The notes under the pieces: generated by a model | Seen by the model: only the letters and a program-made list of their open reading frames with translations | What the model was told of the DNA's origin: nothing | Database searches by the model: none | Source: Lanius collurio | Taxonomy: Eukaryota > Chordata > Aves > Passeriformes > Laniidae | Direction of reading: 5' to 3' | Length of the DNA stretch: 64,000 nt | Assembly: GCA_020086605.1 (NCBI GenBank) | Contig: JACBWW010000004.1 | Span: forward strand, 23,194,240-23,258,239 | Shown here: one piece after another, positions 48,300 through 61,350 of the stretch | Position numbering within the stretch: the first letter of the stretch is position 1 | Layout: the number at the start of each line of letters is the position of its first letter | Program-made: the position numbers and the translations under genes

Positions 48300-51200
48300 T
48301 CTCTAGACATAAGTTCAGAGCTATGGGCCCAAGGCTTCCTCTAAACCAGCTACCCGTGCTGAGCCAGTAAAGCTGGGCAAATACCATACTAACAACGTGG
48401 TGTTATAAGTGTATGTAATTCATTCCACTGGAAACCTGTCTGTTTATTTTAAACAACTAATACCTCTCAACATCTATTAAAACTTTTCCCAGATAATCCC
48501 AGTTGTTACTTTTAAGCTCTCCTCAGACCTTTTTCAGCATCTCTCACTTTGGAATGTTGCTGTAGACTTTCCCCTATTTACGTTCCACCCATATTTCTAA
48601 AAAAGAAAATATCTTAAGCTATTTTGCCAAGATTTGATTTAACCCTTATCTTCCTTAGATAGACAGATGTGTGAAGCTGAGTGAAAGCAAGAAACATTCT
48701 TGCTGTCTAACAAATTGGCCAGAAAGTAAACTGCTAGAGATATCTCAAATCATCATGCCTACAAACAGTAATATTTTCTCCAGCTTAACAGAGATTTTCC
48801 AGCAGTTTGTAATAATTGTTTTTGAGACTTGACATTTCAGCTGCTTGCACCTATCATATTTACTGGAAAGGTGATGAAGGCTTCCTGCAAATGTAATTGT
48901 AACTCTTAAAAACAAACAAACAAATGTCACTGAATAATTTAACTTTTTTTCCTTTTACCTTTCTTCAGCATGAAGGAAATTATTTCCTTTGTTACTTAAC
49001 TGTATTATCTTATCAGATGACACAGCTATATTCATGAATGAAAGGGCATTCTAAACCCTTGGGACAATCCATAGTCAATCAGAAAAAGCAGCTTTACTTG
49101 GATCCTTAAGTGCTATTTTAATAAAAGGATAGCCGGGGATCAAATCTCAACTATGGAAATATTTGTGTCTGACATCTACTCTGTGAAAGTGGGGAGCTTT
49201 TCTGAGCTCTCTACAAATTAAAGCTCTCACAGCCACAACCTTCCACTGAGCATATTTTACAAATGTGATTGAAGATGCCCAAGGTGATTACTTAGTCAGC
49301 CTCTTCTCTGACACATTGAAATTCCCCATGACTGGCACAGCTACCTGAGTCATTGGAGGAAATCTGATGTAGGATACTCTCACAGAAATACTGCCTGATT
49401 TTAGCACAATCCAGTGTCTCACTAGATCACATCTGTCAAAATGCTCCTCATCCTTGGAGAGCATGTTAACATAGTATAAGACCACATATTACTTTTTCTC
49501 TTTGCCTTTAGGGGTGTTCCTGTTAAGCAAGTTTGCGATGCACAGATTTTAATCTCTCTTCTCCTCAGAGGCTCTGAGACAACATGGAGGCAGTCTCCAG
49601 CATAGCTAATCTAACTTTTCCACCAGCTTCTTTTCCTACTGAGTTCCTTTAATTGATCTTACCTGGTCCTCAGTCTTTGGTCCTCATTGAAACAGGATTC
49701 TGATAAACACAGATTGCTCCTGGGATATTTATGCTATCGTAAATCCCTTTACTCTTAGAAGTGTGATTGCGTGATGACCTATGCCATCACTGTGTTTGAA
49801 GCTGCCATAGGAAATAACTCATGCAGGGATCAGAGTCTTCTAGAATTTCCTTGAAGATATATATTCAGCAGAAAATCCTAGTAGAATAAGCCTCTTTTTG
49901 TGCAATACTGGTATTTTAGTGATGCCCCCAAATTAGTGCATTCCTAGAGGTAGTGGTTACTGTAATAAAACTTAATTTCACATTAAGGAGAACCACTCAT
50001 CATGATAGTTGGATTTTTAATATTTTCAAAGTAGTATCTTTCACATCCTGCACTAAAAATTCCCACCCTCTTTTTCAGTACTTTGTTACCCATCAGCCTT
50101 CAGCTGGGTATAAAGTGCTGCTGCACACTGGGCCAACTGGGCCAATTGGCCTCTTGAGGTCTCAAGCAGCTTCTGAGTGTCTCACCCCACCCCCTCTCCC
50201 AGCGGACACTCCTGCAGGATATGTCCAGCCTGGAGAGTACTCACTTTTAGACAGATGAGGAAAAGCACTGAGGTCCCGTCATATATGAGATAAACTCCTA
50301 AAGTAGATACACAAGTGCTTTCTTGTTGTGTAACTGTGCATCCTGCTAGGCCAAAGGCTGCAAACCTATATGTTTTCAGCTGAACCTGCTTATAACCCTT
50401 TAGACATGCTTGTATTGTATACTACACGGGCAATATTTAGATTCTGCATTAGCGGTAAATCTAAACATAATCATCCACATAGTCGGTGTCACACTGCTTG
50501 TGCCTGACTGTCTTTTTTCTCAACTACTCTGCTACAATTTATCACTGTAATTCCTCTTTATAATAGTCAAATAATGGAATGGAGTCCAAAACAAATTGGC
50601 AACCTGGTCTTCCTTTCCCTCCTATAAGATACACAGGTTCTCATATACCCTTTCCAGAGAAAAATATGACATCAAAGTGAGAATATAACTTAAAGATATA
50701 CATACATGTTATCAATATTTTTTAGCTTTTAAGGTGTAGTTAGAACTAATGTCACTGATTCTTATAGTATGTTTTGAGGCACTGACTGTTTTGGCTAAGT
50801 TTCACATGTAAGCATAGGAAACAAAACCACTAGAATGCAGGAAAACTTCTGTATTGAATGACGTTTTTTGAAAGCAAATCTTGTATTTTGGTGATAAGAT
50901 TACTATTTTTGAAGTTGTCAATGATGATATTTCTAGTACTGTCAAGGTTAAATCTATGTCACAGTATAGTGCAAATTCCTCATAAGTTTGATTCAGTGTG
51001 GATACTCTTGTTGCTTATATTAAATTGTACACAGTAGACAACTAAAAACAGTCTGATGGATCTAGCTAGTTATAGTTTTGATGGCTTCTAAAGCACTAGC
51101 TATAAAATAAGATAACTGGAAAATCAAAGTTTTAGTGACCTCTGAGAACTCTTCATTAAGTAGGATGATCTAAATCAGGTTATTTTAACTTTAGGTAGTA

Positions 51201-54200
51201 CATTCACAACCCATTTTATGTAACAAACACTCTCTTTCCAATTAGCCTCCCTTCCCTGTTGAACAATGGCACTTATAAAGGAAAAGTACAAGTAGTGTGT
51301 GTTTGGGTATTAAAATCTTCAGAGAAGCTACCCACCTGCAAACCCTAAGTTTGACAATATTCCAAGTTTTCCACAACCATGTTTCCCCATGTCTGTTATT
51401 TTGATGATTTCTCAGTTATTGGTTTGTATAGTGAAAATCTGCACCTGCAGAGATGAAAAGACCACCTCATATAGTTGACTCGTCTAAAAAGATTACTCTG
51501 TGAAGAAAACAATTTAGGGGTGTTTTTCTGTTTAGAGGAAAATGAATCTGTATGTTTGCTTTACCTCAGACATCTTCAGTATGTTTAGAAATAATGCTCA
51601 TGAATTAGAACCATAAACTTTTATTGAAGTCATTAATAGTAAATGTAGATATTTAAGTTCCTTAAGCTTATTTTCAAATTATCTGACACTCTATATGAAT
51701 GTTTTTATTGCAAGTACTCAAAATCAGCATGGATACTTACTGTTAAGTTTCTACTTTGTGATCAGATGGTAAAAGATATTACTTTAAAAGTTTTAACATT
51801 TTTGTTCAAAGCTAAACTGTGAACTTTTTTTATTCCATTTCTCAATGTAACAAAGTATTTTGACCAGAGGAGCAATTTGTTTTCTTCAAAGTTACAGATG
51901 TAGCAAGTTTTCTTTAGAAGTATTGGAAGTGATTCAGAGTGTCCTAAGTGAAAATGTGTCTCACCAACAAAACATATTGATTAGTCAAAACTCAAGTGCA
52001 TCAATTCATTCAGGTTCCTTCTGTGGTATTAGATTTTTACAATGGTATCCGTCTCCTGAAATGGAGTCCATCAAGCAACTATCAGGAAGAAGAGGGTTGT
52101 AATTTCAGTAGAATGGTGTCCAAGGATGTTGTTGAATTGTCCTTCTCTTCATAAGATGTAATTTAGTGTAGAGTTTACTGGCCTCACTGAAGAATGTTCT
52201 GAATTTATTTTCTTCTGAAAACTTAATAAACAAATGTAAATGCTCTCATGTTGAGACTTGTCCTAGCTTCAAAACAAACAAGACTGAAGCCCAAACAATC
52301 TCTTTGGGCTGTCTCACATCTGGGTCCTGACAAGAAGCAAGCCTCTGAGATAAGCAGGTTTTGGTGGCACATGGTTCCCCCTGTATTAAGAAATGTTTGA
52401 CTGCTATCACCCATCACTCTTTTTTTGCCCTGATCTGATCTGTGGATCTGGCACACTGACCCAAAATCTTCCCCTGTCAAAACAGCCCTACACCTTTTTT
52501 TTTTTAGCTGAATATTTATAGGAGAAGAAAGCACTACCATTCTCTCCCACAAGTCATGAAGCAGGACTCCCTAACAAGACTCCATTGCAAGACTCCCTAC
52601 ATCTGCTTCAGCAGACATGCTTTGCTCCTCTTTCCATGCTCTACATCTTCTGGGTGTGCACTTTAGGATTTCCATAAAGAGATTGTTATTTCCTGTTTAT
52701 CCCACCCACTGATGTAGTCTGGACTCCCTGAAACTCATGCTGCTGTTGCTCTCTTCCACAGCGAGGGGTACAGGAGAGCCCTGAGACCTCAGGCTGAACA
52801 GCCAAACCCTGGCATGGGTGTGGGTTGACGTCTTTGACCTTTGAGTCACTCCAGACAGGACAAGAGGCTTGTGGTGCCATCTTTGTATGCACAGCTCTAT
52901 CAGTTAAGTGGGGGGCTGAGCAAAGCCTCTGGGACACCAGGTGCATTTGCACTGTCAAGTGAGAACTGCCTGCAAAAGCTGCAGGAGGTGCTGCTCTGAT
53001 TGACAGCACTTTTTTGGTGTTAGATGGGTAGGAGGCTGAATGCAATCTTACTGTTCCTCCAGGAAATTTCTTGCTTGCTACTCCAGCTGCACTTCATGCC
53101 TTGTGCATGCCTGACAGCCACTACTCCCTTTGTGCTCCAAACAGAATGCCATACCTGGGCCTGAGGTGCTCAGCTGCCAATATCCAGTTTTAAGCGTGTG
53201 CTCCTTTGCTTATTATATAAATAAAACTGTTTTGAATAGGTAGCTTTTTTTTTTCCCACTTGTTTTAAACAACATAAGTACACCTGGTAAATAATGCACA
53301 CAGCTAAAACCCACATGATATTAAAAAGCCCCAAGAATATCCCCAAAAATATAGCAAAGTATGCAAACTTTCAGATTTACAGCTGTTAGGTTGGCAGGAT
53401 ATAGGCAGACCTTAGGGGAGAGCCCCACTCTGCTGCCTCTGTCATAACTGTTCTAACTTTGACAACCCAGATATTCAAAAAAGTTGTGTTTCTTACCCTT
53501 AAAAAAGATACGCTTTGAATGCCCTTTCACTTTTTTCTTTATTCTTGTCTTTCTTTCTTTCTTCTTGCCTTTTTTCTTTTATTCTGGTGACCTCCATCTG
53601 AAAGGATTTATGAATTAAACCAGTAGAATGCAGGCATCTCTTTCAAAAGGTAGTGAGTTTTCCCACTTCCTCAAAAGGTGTAAAAAGGACAAAATACTAT
53701 TTTTTTGGTATTTTCTACATCTGAAAACAATTGAGAGGAACTGACAATGATTACATTAGAGAAAATTAATCTGCCTTTTAGTCTTATGGTGTGTAATGAA
53801 AGGAAAAACAGTCTGAAGAAAGGAACATCACACAGAAGAAAGCATCTATTTCAAACTCAGTAAAATAAGAAAATATGGCAATCCCATTTAACAGACCATT
53901 CAATGTGGAATTGCCTGATGAAAGTGCTACTCTCTAGTCTAATTTAAAGGGAGATTTTTATTATAAAGAATATCAAAAGCAAGTGTTGTAGTACAACATT
54001 TTAAATCTGATTATTTGATCAAATCTTTCCCTCATCCCCTCTTCAAAAGAAGCTTGCAATTTAAGCAACATTTAAATAATTAAATTTGTGTTAAGAAAAC
54101 TGTACTGGTTAACTTGGGCTACATCAAAGTGTTCATCTTATTCCAGTTCTCCAGCTTTAGCAGAAGTCACTACAGAGCTTGAGAATACAGGACAAGAACA

Positions 54201-57200
54201 GACTGAAACTTCTCCTCTAGCTTCTAGCAATACGGGACTCTTTATACATGATAAAATATTTGCATAGTTCTTGATAGACCTATTTGATAGGTAGTCATTT
54301 GATGGATATGTTATGGAAAATTCTTCCATGAATTTGTTTTCATCCTTTTTGAGGACTTTAACTGCTGAGAGCAGGTAAAATGTCCCATAGCAATGAGCTT
54401 CAAGCTATAGTCTCACCTTATACAAGAAAGTATCACATTCTGTTTTAATTCTGCTACTTTTGGACTACATCTATCTTTTGTGTCTGAGGAAACAATGAGT
54501 TCCTGGTTATCTTCTCCTTAATTTGATACATTTATTTGTGATAAATGCATATCAAACTGTATGTATCTATATATATTCTTCTCTCCAAAACCATCTTAAT
54601 ATTGCTATCTGGTTCAAAAATGAAAAATACCAAGCAAAAAAACCTCCACTGAATTTCTGCAAGGAGACAAATTTTATCATTACTATGATGTTAAATTAGC
54701 TACCAATTTACTTGTAAAACCTCATCAAATTCAATTTCATCTATGAAAAATAAATGCTGTAATTTGGAAAGGATTACTGTTTTTTTCACTCACATCTGTG
54801 TGAAATTGAATCTAAGCCTGTGCTTTAACTGCAAAACTGGTGGTTAACTGCACTGGATATGTCCATAATTCTACTTGATTGATAAAAGTCATAAATTTGT
54901 AATGTCTCTACTTGAGTTAAATAATTTAAAATTCAATATATTAATGAAAAATCTGGAATGAAAATGATTTGATCAATGCATCATCCCTACACCTCACTTT
55001 CCCCATGCCTATGTGAGACAGAGAGAAAATGCAGTTCTACTGGGCTCATTAGGTAATATTGCTTTTCTCCTCCCCTTGAAAAAGCAAGTTCTACTAGTTG
55101 GTGGTATTTTAAACACTTCCAAAACTGACTGTAGGGGAAATCCTCTGGCAGGCAAGGGTTTCTTGGCTATTCTTAATCCATCTGGTTGTGCTCACTTCTG
55201 GTGAACTCTTTCACACTGCCCTGTCATTTAAGACCAAACTTCTTCTAGACGACCATTTATGATTTGGAAATCACCTGTGAAAGGAAAGATGAATTTTCCC
55301 ACTGTCTGCATCTACATAAAGAGGTGATGAATGGAGGCAGCAGAGATGCAGCTGAGGTTTCCCTATTTTACCTGAAGAATACTAGGTCAAGTGCAAAGAA
55401 TGCTTGCGAAAATAAAAATACGTAGAACAAAACAAAAGAAATTTCTGAAAGTCAAGCCCATAAATATACAGTATCAAGAACAATTATTGTTATGTGTGCA
55501 GAGGCCAAGATAGGCTTCTATCTTACAAGTTTTGCCTTGATTACAGTGAACATGAAAATGAGTCAGGTTATATGTGTTAATACCAAAGCCCTTAACTTCC
55601 ATAATATTTTAAAAATTTCATACTTTCTTAGGAAATCAAGTAAGTCATAATCCAATAGGATGACAAAAGTTGGTTTCTAAATATAGCCATCCTGAAAGTA
55701 ATAGACTCTGGCAACTGAATAATGTTTTCAATCAATGTGCCATTGAACAGTTTTCATGAAAAGCAGTAAAAAAAAAAAGCACTAAACTAATTAAAATACA
55801 GGATGGAGATAAACATTTACCTGAGGCAATTATATTTAGTTTTAGTGTGCATAGGCTTCTGTGCTGGAATCAAATATTCACAACACAATAAAAAGGTCCA
55901 TTTTGAATCTTATAATAAGCATTTAATTTAAATATTAAGTACAAAATAGTTTCTGAAACAGGCCTTTCTTCTGCCTCCCTCTCCACAGACTGTTTTTTTT
56001 TTTTTCTTTTGGTCAGCAATGAGAACTACCTACATTTTCTTTTTTTTTATGGGTTTATAACTTCCAATAAGTACAAGGTGACATGGTAACAGTGTGCTGT
56101 TCAATGTCATCTATCTATATTTTTCTGTGTAAATCCCCAAAGGCAGAGCTGAATGCATGTGTGTATATCTGTCTCTGTGAACCTAATTTGTAAATCTCTC
56201 CTTCAAGTCTGGCTGAAAATTTAAAAACATGATAATCTTGTGGGAGTGAAAATAAAGATTATGCAGGGTTGTATGTCCGCTGCTGGATCATTTCACACTG
56301 CTGGAGTTTGTCTGTTCAATTAATTCAATTCACCTTTTTAAAAAACCTCCAATAGAAAGAGATACGTTATTGAAACTGTTACATTTCAGAGAAAAAACTG
56401 CTAGTTGAGATTTATTTGTGGAAACTTGTTTTAAACTACAGTTTCACGTTTTTTTTTTTCTTTTGGCTTTCTCTACAGATAATCTGTGAAGTCATATTGG
56501 AGATGCCAGATGTTTAGAAATATTAATATTGCAAAGGCATGAAACACTCCTGCTGTGACACAAAGGCACACAGAGAAAAAACAATGAACAGTGCAGATAA
56601 AAGCTTTAAACTCATTTAAGTTTAATAAGCTCAGAATTTGTAGATATTATAAAAGAAGGAGCAGACAGAGGTGTTTATTGGTTAATTTTTCATGTCTATA
56701 GAAATTTTAGATTTCTCAGCTTTAATGTGTTGAATTAGGCTGCTGACATGAGTCTTTCTAAAGCCAGTGGAACCACCTATGGTAAGAAAGGAGTACTCCC
56801 ATCAATGAATATGGGTCAACATGTAGGTCTGTACCCATACTTATGTTGCAGGAATCAGAAATTGATATTTCTAGTGCCATATTGCTACTCAAAATGGATA
56901 GTCCTTGAGATACCATTCACCAGTGTTACAAGACTTTCCATTTTCAGAAAAGAATCAGTGAAGGACTCAAATATTATATATTCAGAGTCTGTAATGTGAC
57001 ATCAGAGAGTACTAGAGCTCCTACCAACAGGGGTTGTCCATATTGTATAGACTATTCTAACTTTCTGGACCCTTTTTGAGATTTTTTTTCCTGAAAATAG
57101 ACACTGAAGCAACAAATCTTTTTCATGCCTTTTGTTTTTCCTGCACTGCATGTCAGCTTTTCTTAGATTTTCCTGAAACAACTTTTCTCTCTTCTATTTT

Positions 57201-57456
57201 TCCACTTTCTGAACATGCTGAGGTTAGTCATTTTAGAACTGCTAATAGAAGTGGCCTGAACTTGAGAATTCTATTTCTCAAAATCTTTGAGATGTCAAAA
57301 TCTGGACTCATTCTATGTCAAAACCAAATGACATAAAAATCCTACAAGCACACAGGCTAAGAATCATTATTTATCTATCATTGAACAAGTATTTCTACTC
57401 TGAAATTATGTTTCCTGAAATTGTGACTGCCTGAGTCTGCTATTCTTTTTGGGTGT

Positions 57457-57458
<2 letters not shown>
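48300..57458. other. long AT-rich noncoding interval
   Basis: 9.2 kb with no supportable gene. GC-richer patches at about 50060-50240 and 52240-53170 hold open frames on both strands but no recognisable protein. The second ends with AATAAA near 53220, so an unidentified noncoding transcript end or old LTR is possible. A pyrimidine (CTTT-type) run lies at 53530-53580. Confidence 0.45.

Positions 57459-57489
<31 letters not shown>
57459..57489. repeat. poly(T) tract, T31
   Basis: The longest homopolymer in the window. It could be the reversed A-tail of a minus-strand retroposon with its body to the right (57490-57665), but I see no AATAAA complement or known gene there. Confidence 0.85.
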
Positions 57490-57493
<4 letters not shown>

Positions 57494-60400
57494 AGACAAA
57501 GGACTTTTAGACTTGCAGGATACTCTGTTGGAACTTCTGGGAGTCCTGGTTCAAGATACAGAACACAGATTTCAGAGTTTAGGCTTCTTCCTCTGTGGCA
57601 GGGAGCTTGAAACACCTGAAACCTGCTGTGTTGTGGGGACTCACCTGATGTTGCTGCAACCAACTATTTAACATGGGAGAGTTTGATTTTAACCAGACTG
57701 TATTCTAAACAAACAAAAAACCAAACATACAATAAACAACCCAAAAAAGCCCCTTGCAATCTTTCATTTAAAAATAATTTCACTGTTAGGACATAGCCTT
57801 GGAAAAGAATTCTCTTGTAGCAAAATCATGGGATTAATATATTCTTTTAATACAAATTAATATTTTTTGTAGGAATTAATCAGGAATCCAACACCTATTC
57901 CATAAAAGTCTGGATACAGATATTTATTGAAGAGACCACTGTTTCTTTGTGTTAGTTAATTAGTGCACTCCAGGCTTCAAAATAATGTCATATTTGGGCA
58001 CACAAAGAAATGATAATATTAGTGACATAAAAAATTCTCAGTAACAACTGTTCCAATGAAACCTGTGGAATTTCAGTCCTTTTGCTTTGCAGAAGTCGAA
58101 ATAGAGTAAAAAGGAATCTTAGTAAAGCTAATTACCCTGAAGCTGTATAGTCAGGAACTCTTGAAGGAGATTATTCTGATACATGAAAACTAGGAAGGAA
58201 TGATTAATTTATCTAGCATTGGGGATGGATTGAGTAGTGAGAATTTTAATAAAGGATCAATTGCTACTAAATAAGCTTTTTAATGATTACTTTTAATATT
58301 TATCAGGTGGATTAAAATGACTAAAATGACTAACTGAAATAATCTCCTTTCCAAAGCAGATGTGAGTAATGACAGATGCTATTGCTATACAATAAAAATT
58401 ACTCAGAACACTGTTGCTCTGATGTCACAGTATTGAAACATCAAAACCATTTATAGGGAAGAACAAAGCTTCCATATGGATCATATACCAGACAAATGGC
58501 CAAATGGTTCTTCCACTAATAACAGTTCTTGTTAGAATCAATATCAGACAAATGAAAAGAATTTTTTCCACCTGCTTATAATCTGTGATCTTTTCAAGGA
58601 TATTATAAATAAACACACAGTCTCTTCATCTTCTCAGGCTCAATATATACCAATCCTTGACAACTTCCTGAAGTTTTTTAAATGACTTTTTAGACTTATG
58701 CACATTTTTGATTTCCATGATATCCTGTAGCACTGAGATTCATAGATTAAACATTTTTTTTTTTTTAGTTTAGTTATATATGTGTTGCCTGAGTGTTTAC
58801 AGGGGCACTCCTTAGTTCTCATTTCATGACAAGAAATAGACCATTCTGTGTTCCACATAGGCTGACTCTCTTTGTTGAGTAGCAGAGAACAAGACCTGTG
58901 ATGGTAGAAGGGAAGCAGTAGAGGGAGACCACTAGCAAAGGCTAACTGCTCAGGATGGTGAGCTCTGCAGGGGCTGCTAACTGCTCAGACACCTTAAGGG
59001 CTTTGATCTCTTGAAACTGGGGTATGCCAAAAAAAAGACTATGTGGGGGAATGTGAAGGTTTGAATTTTCCAGCAAACTGGAAACACTTAAGTAGAACAT
59101 ATATTCTCAGATATTGAACAACCCCCCAAAAGAGCCAAAATTGGTCAAATGCAACCAATAAGTGTAGGAGTGCTGAACTAAAACTCATGTCCTCTCAATT
59201 TTTAACAAGTTCAAAGGCAGGAAAATTTCATTGACAGTTCAAGTTTAGTTTGATTTATCAAAAAATTGTCTCCAAATACTAAAGGAGTAAAACAAAAAAA
59301 ATATATTTGGGCTTGGTAATAAATAATCAGTGATAAAGTACATCAACTGGGCAAGATTTTCTGTGTATATCTAAACATCATCATGCAGATAAGTGCAAAA
59401 ATAATCAGAATTCTGCCATTTATGGCCAGTACATCTGCCCTTCCAAACACCTCTAGTCTTGATGCAGGAAAACTTCCAAGAGCTTGTGCTATTTCCCCAG
59501 AAAAGGTGCAGGGAATAGAGCTTTTACACATTGGTTATAATTTTCTATTGACTGCTAGAGAACACCTCTCTTCTCTGTTTTTCCCCTCATATTTTCAGGT
59601 TCTTCTACAGAAATAATTCTCCAATAAAGAACTTTGCATTAGAAAAAATATTTTCTTTTCACTTTTGCCCTTCAATCCAAAATGTAGTGCATGGTATCTC
59701 CTTTCTGTATGGATGATTTCCCCTAAAAGGGAGTTTTAGATACTTCAGAGATAAATCATGATTTTCTTTTTTTTGCCACTTGAGAAAGCAAAGAAAGAAA
59801 TATATACTTGAGGGTCATGAAAGGTCTTCCTTAATGCAGGTAAATGACTGCATCTGGGTATACTATAAGAGTACTAAAACTGAAATATTAATCTTGTTAG
59901 AATTCATCATCATTCCTGTTATCATGATGACAAATTCTGATGACAAATCTCCTCGCCATATTATTCTCTTCCAAAGGAAAGGCTAAATAAAGGCATAAAA
60001 CAAGAGGCTTTGGAGGTGTTATTTGCTGTTTCGCTTAGAGATAATTTTAGGAAAATCCTGCAGCAAACACTAAATGTACTATGCAATTGAATTTAAAATG
60101 TGTTATTTCTGCATTTTTTCTCAGAAAAAAAGGATATTTTCAGTGGTTTCATATTAGAACATACTCCAAACTTGTTGTCTTGGAAACCACAAATACTTAA
60201 GAGTAAATAGAAGGACAAGACTTACCTTATTTATGAAAATGATAAACTTTACCCAAATATAAACCACTACTATATTCCTGCTCTAAATTTGCCTATAAAA
60301 AAAAAGATAGAAAGAAATTTTGTTTCTCTTTCTTGTTGAGTCAGTTACAACTATTTTCAAAATAATAATTTTTTCCCCTCCATTCTAAGTCATTCCAAGA

Positions 60401-60939
60401 TGCTAAAACATGGCTGTTGCATTGCAAGGAATTGTGCCTCAAATACAATGAAAAGAAATGTGTAGACAAATATCTCTCTAAGAACAACCATAAAGTAAAC
60501 AGATGCTGTATCCCACTTAATTTTTTTTCTGTAAACAAGGCTTTAGTTTTGGTATTAACTGGTATTTCTCTGTGGAAAAGTACCTGGAAATGGGACCATG
60601 GCTGGAAATGAGTATAAATTAAGTTTTAGAACAGTTTAAAATGCCGGGTTTACTGTGTGTTCAGAAGTATTTTTATTCTTATTGTAAACTCAGTTTATGG
60701 ATTTCAAGCGATGATTTCTCAGGAAACAATTTTCTTTCTCTTAGATTCCACTTCCAGGCACAAAGTTTCCCAATTATATTGTCTCTTATTTTTGTATTTT
60801 TCTTTTTATGCTTTAAGAAACCTGTAAGCCTTTTTCAATTTTTCTAAAAACAAAATAACAGGCAAAAATCTCCTAGTTAAACAGGTATCCTGGAAACAGA
60901 CCAGCAAACTATCGTAATGGCTCAGAGTTCTTTACTCCC
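57490..60939. other. AT-rich noncoding interval
   Basis: No supportable gene or clear repeat. A 9-bp tandem duplication lies near 58315-58332. Confidence 0.5.
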
Positions 60940-61350
60940 TCGCACACTCAGGAGAAAAAGCAAGCCCGAGGCTCTCTAACAGCAGTGAAAAGTTTAGCCA
61001 GAGTACAGCTTCATGTTTTAAATCTTTTTTAATGTAGCGAAGAGCTGTGACAAGAGTTTTAAATCTGTGCATCTGTAAACCATGAAAATCCCGCTAGATG
61101 GTGCTCAAGAATACACGGTCCCTTGGACTGGCGAGCCCCGTGGACTAAATGACATCGGCGATTGCATTGGTCACGATGCTAAATGGTCTATAGCTTTTAG
61201 AGGTTTAGTCTCCCTGGTAAAAATCTAGAAATTACTTTAAGGTTCCTGGGATCCTGGTAGGGGAGGAAAATTGGGTCTTTCAGAATCGTGTTTCAAAGTA
61301 TCCACAGAATTCAGAGTTTCCCCACTGTTAATTCCGCACGTAGGGGTAGG
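60940..61350. other. CpG-retaining segment, candidate regulatory or conserved element
   Basis: Within CpG-poor surroundings this stretch keeps many CpGs (GTAGCGAAG, ATCCCGCTAG, ACACGGTCC, GGCGAGCCCCGTGG, ATCGGCGATTG, TCACGATG, TTCCGCACG). Clustered CpG retention suggests low germline methylation or selective constraint. No repeat family is recognised and overlapping open frames to its right look incidental. It contains the CTCF-like site at 61091-61105. Confidence 0.4.
61091..61105 (+). promoter_or_regulatory. CTCF-like motif
   Basis: CCGCTAGATGGTGCT matches the CTCF core consensus CCASYAGRKGGCRSY at 13 of 15 positions (mismatches at 61093 and 61102). It lies in a CpG-retaining segment. Motif matches of this quality occur by chance in large genomes. 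Confidence 0.35.
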
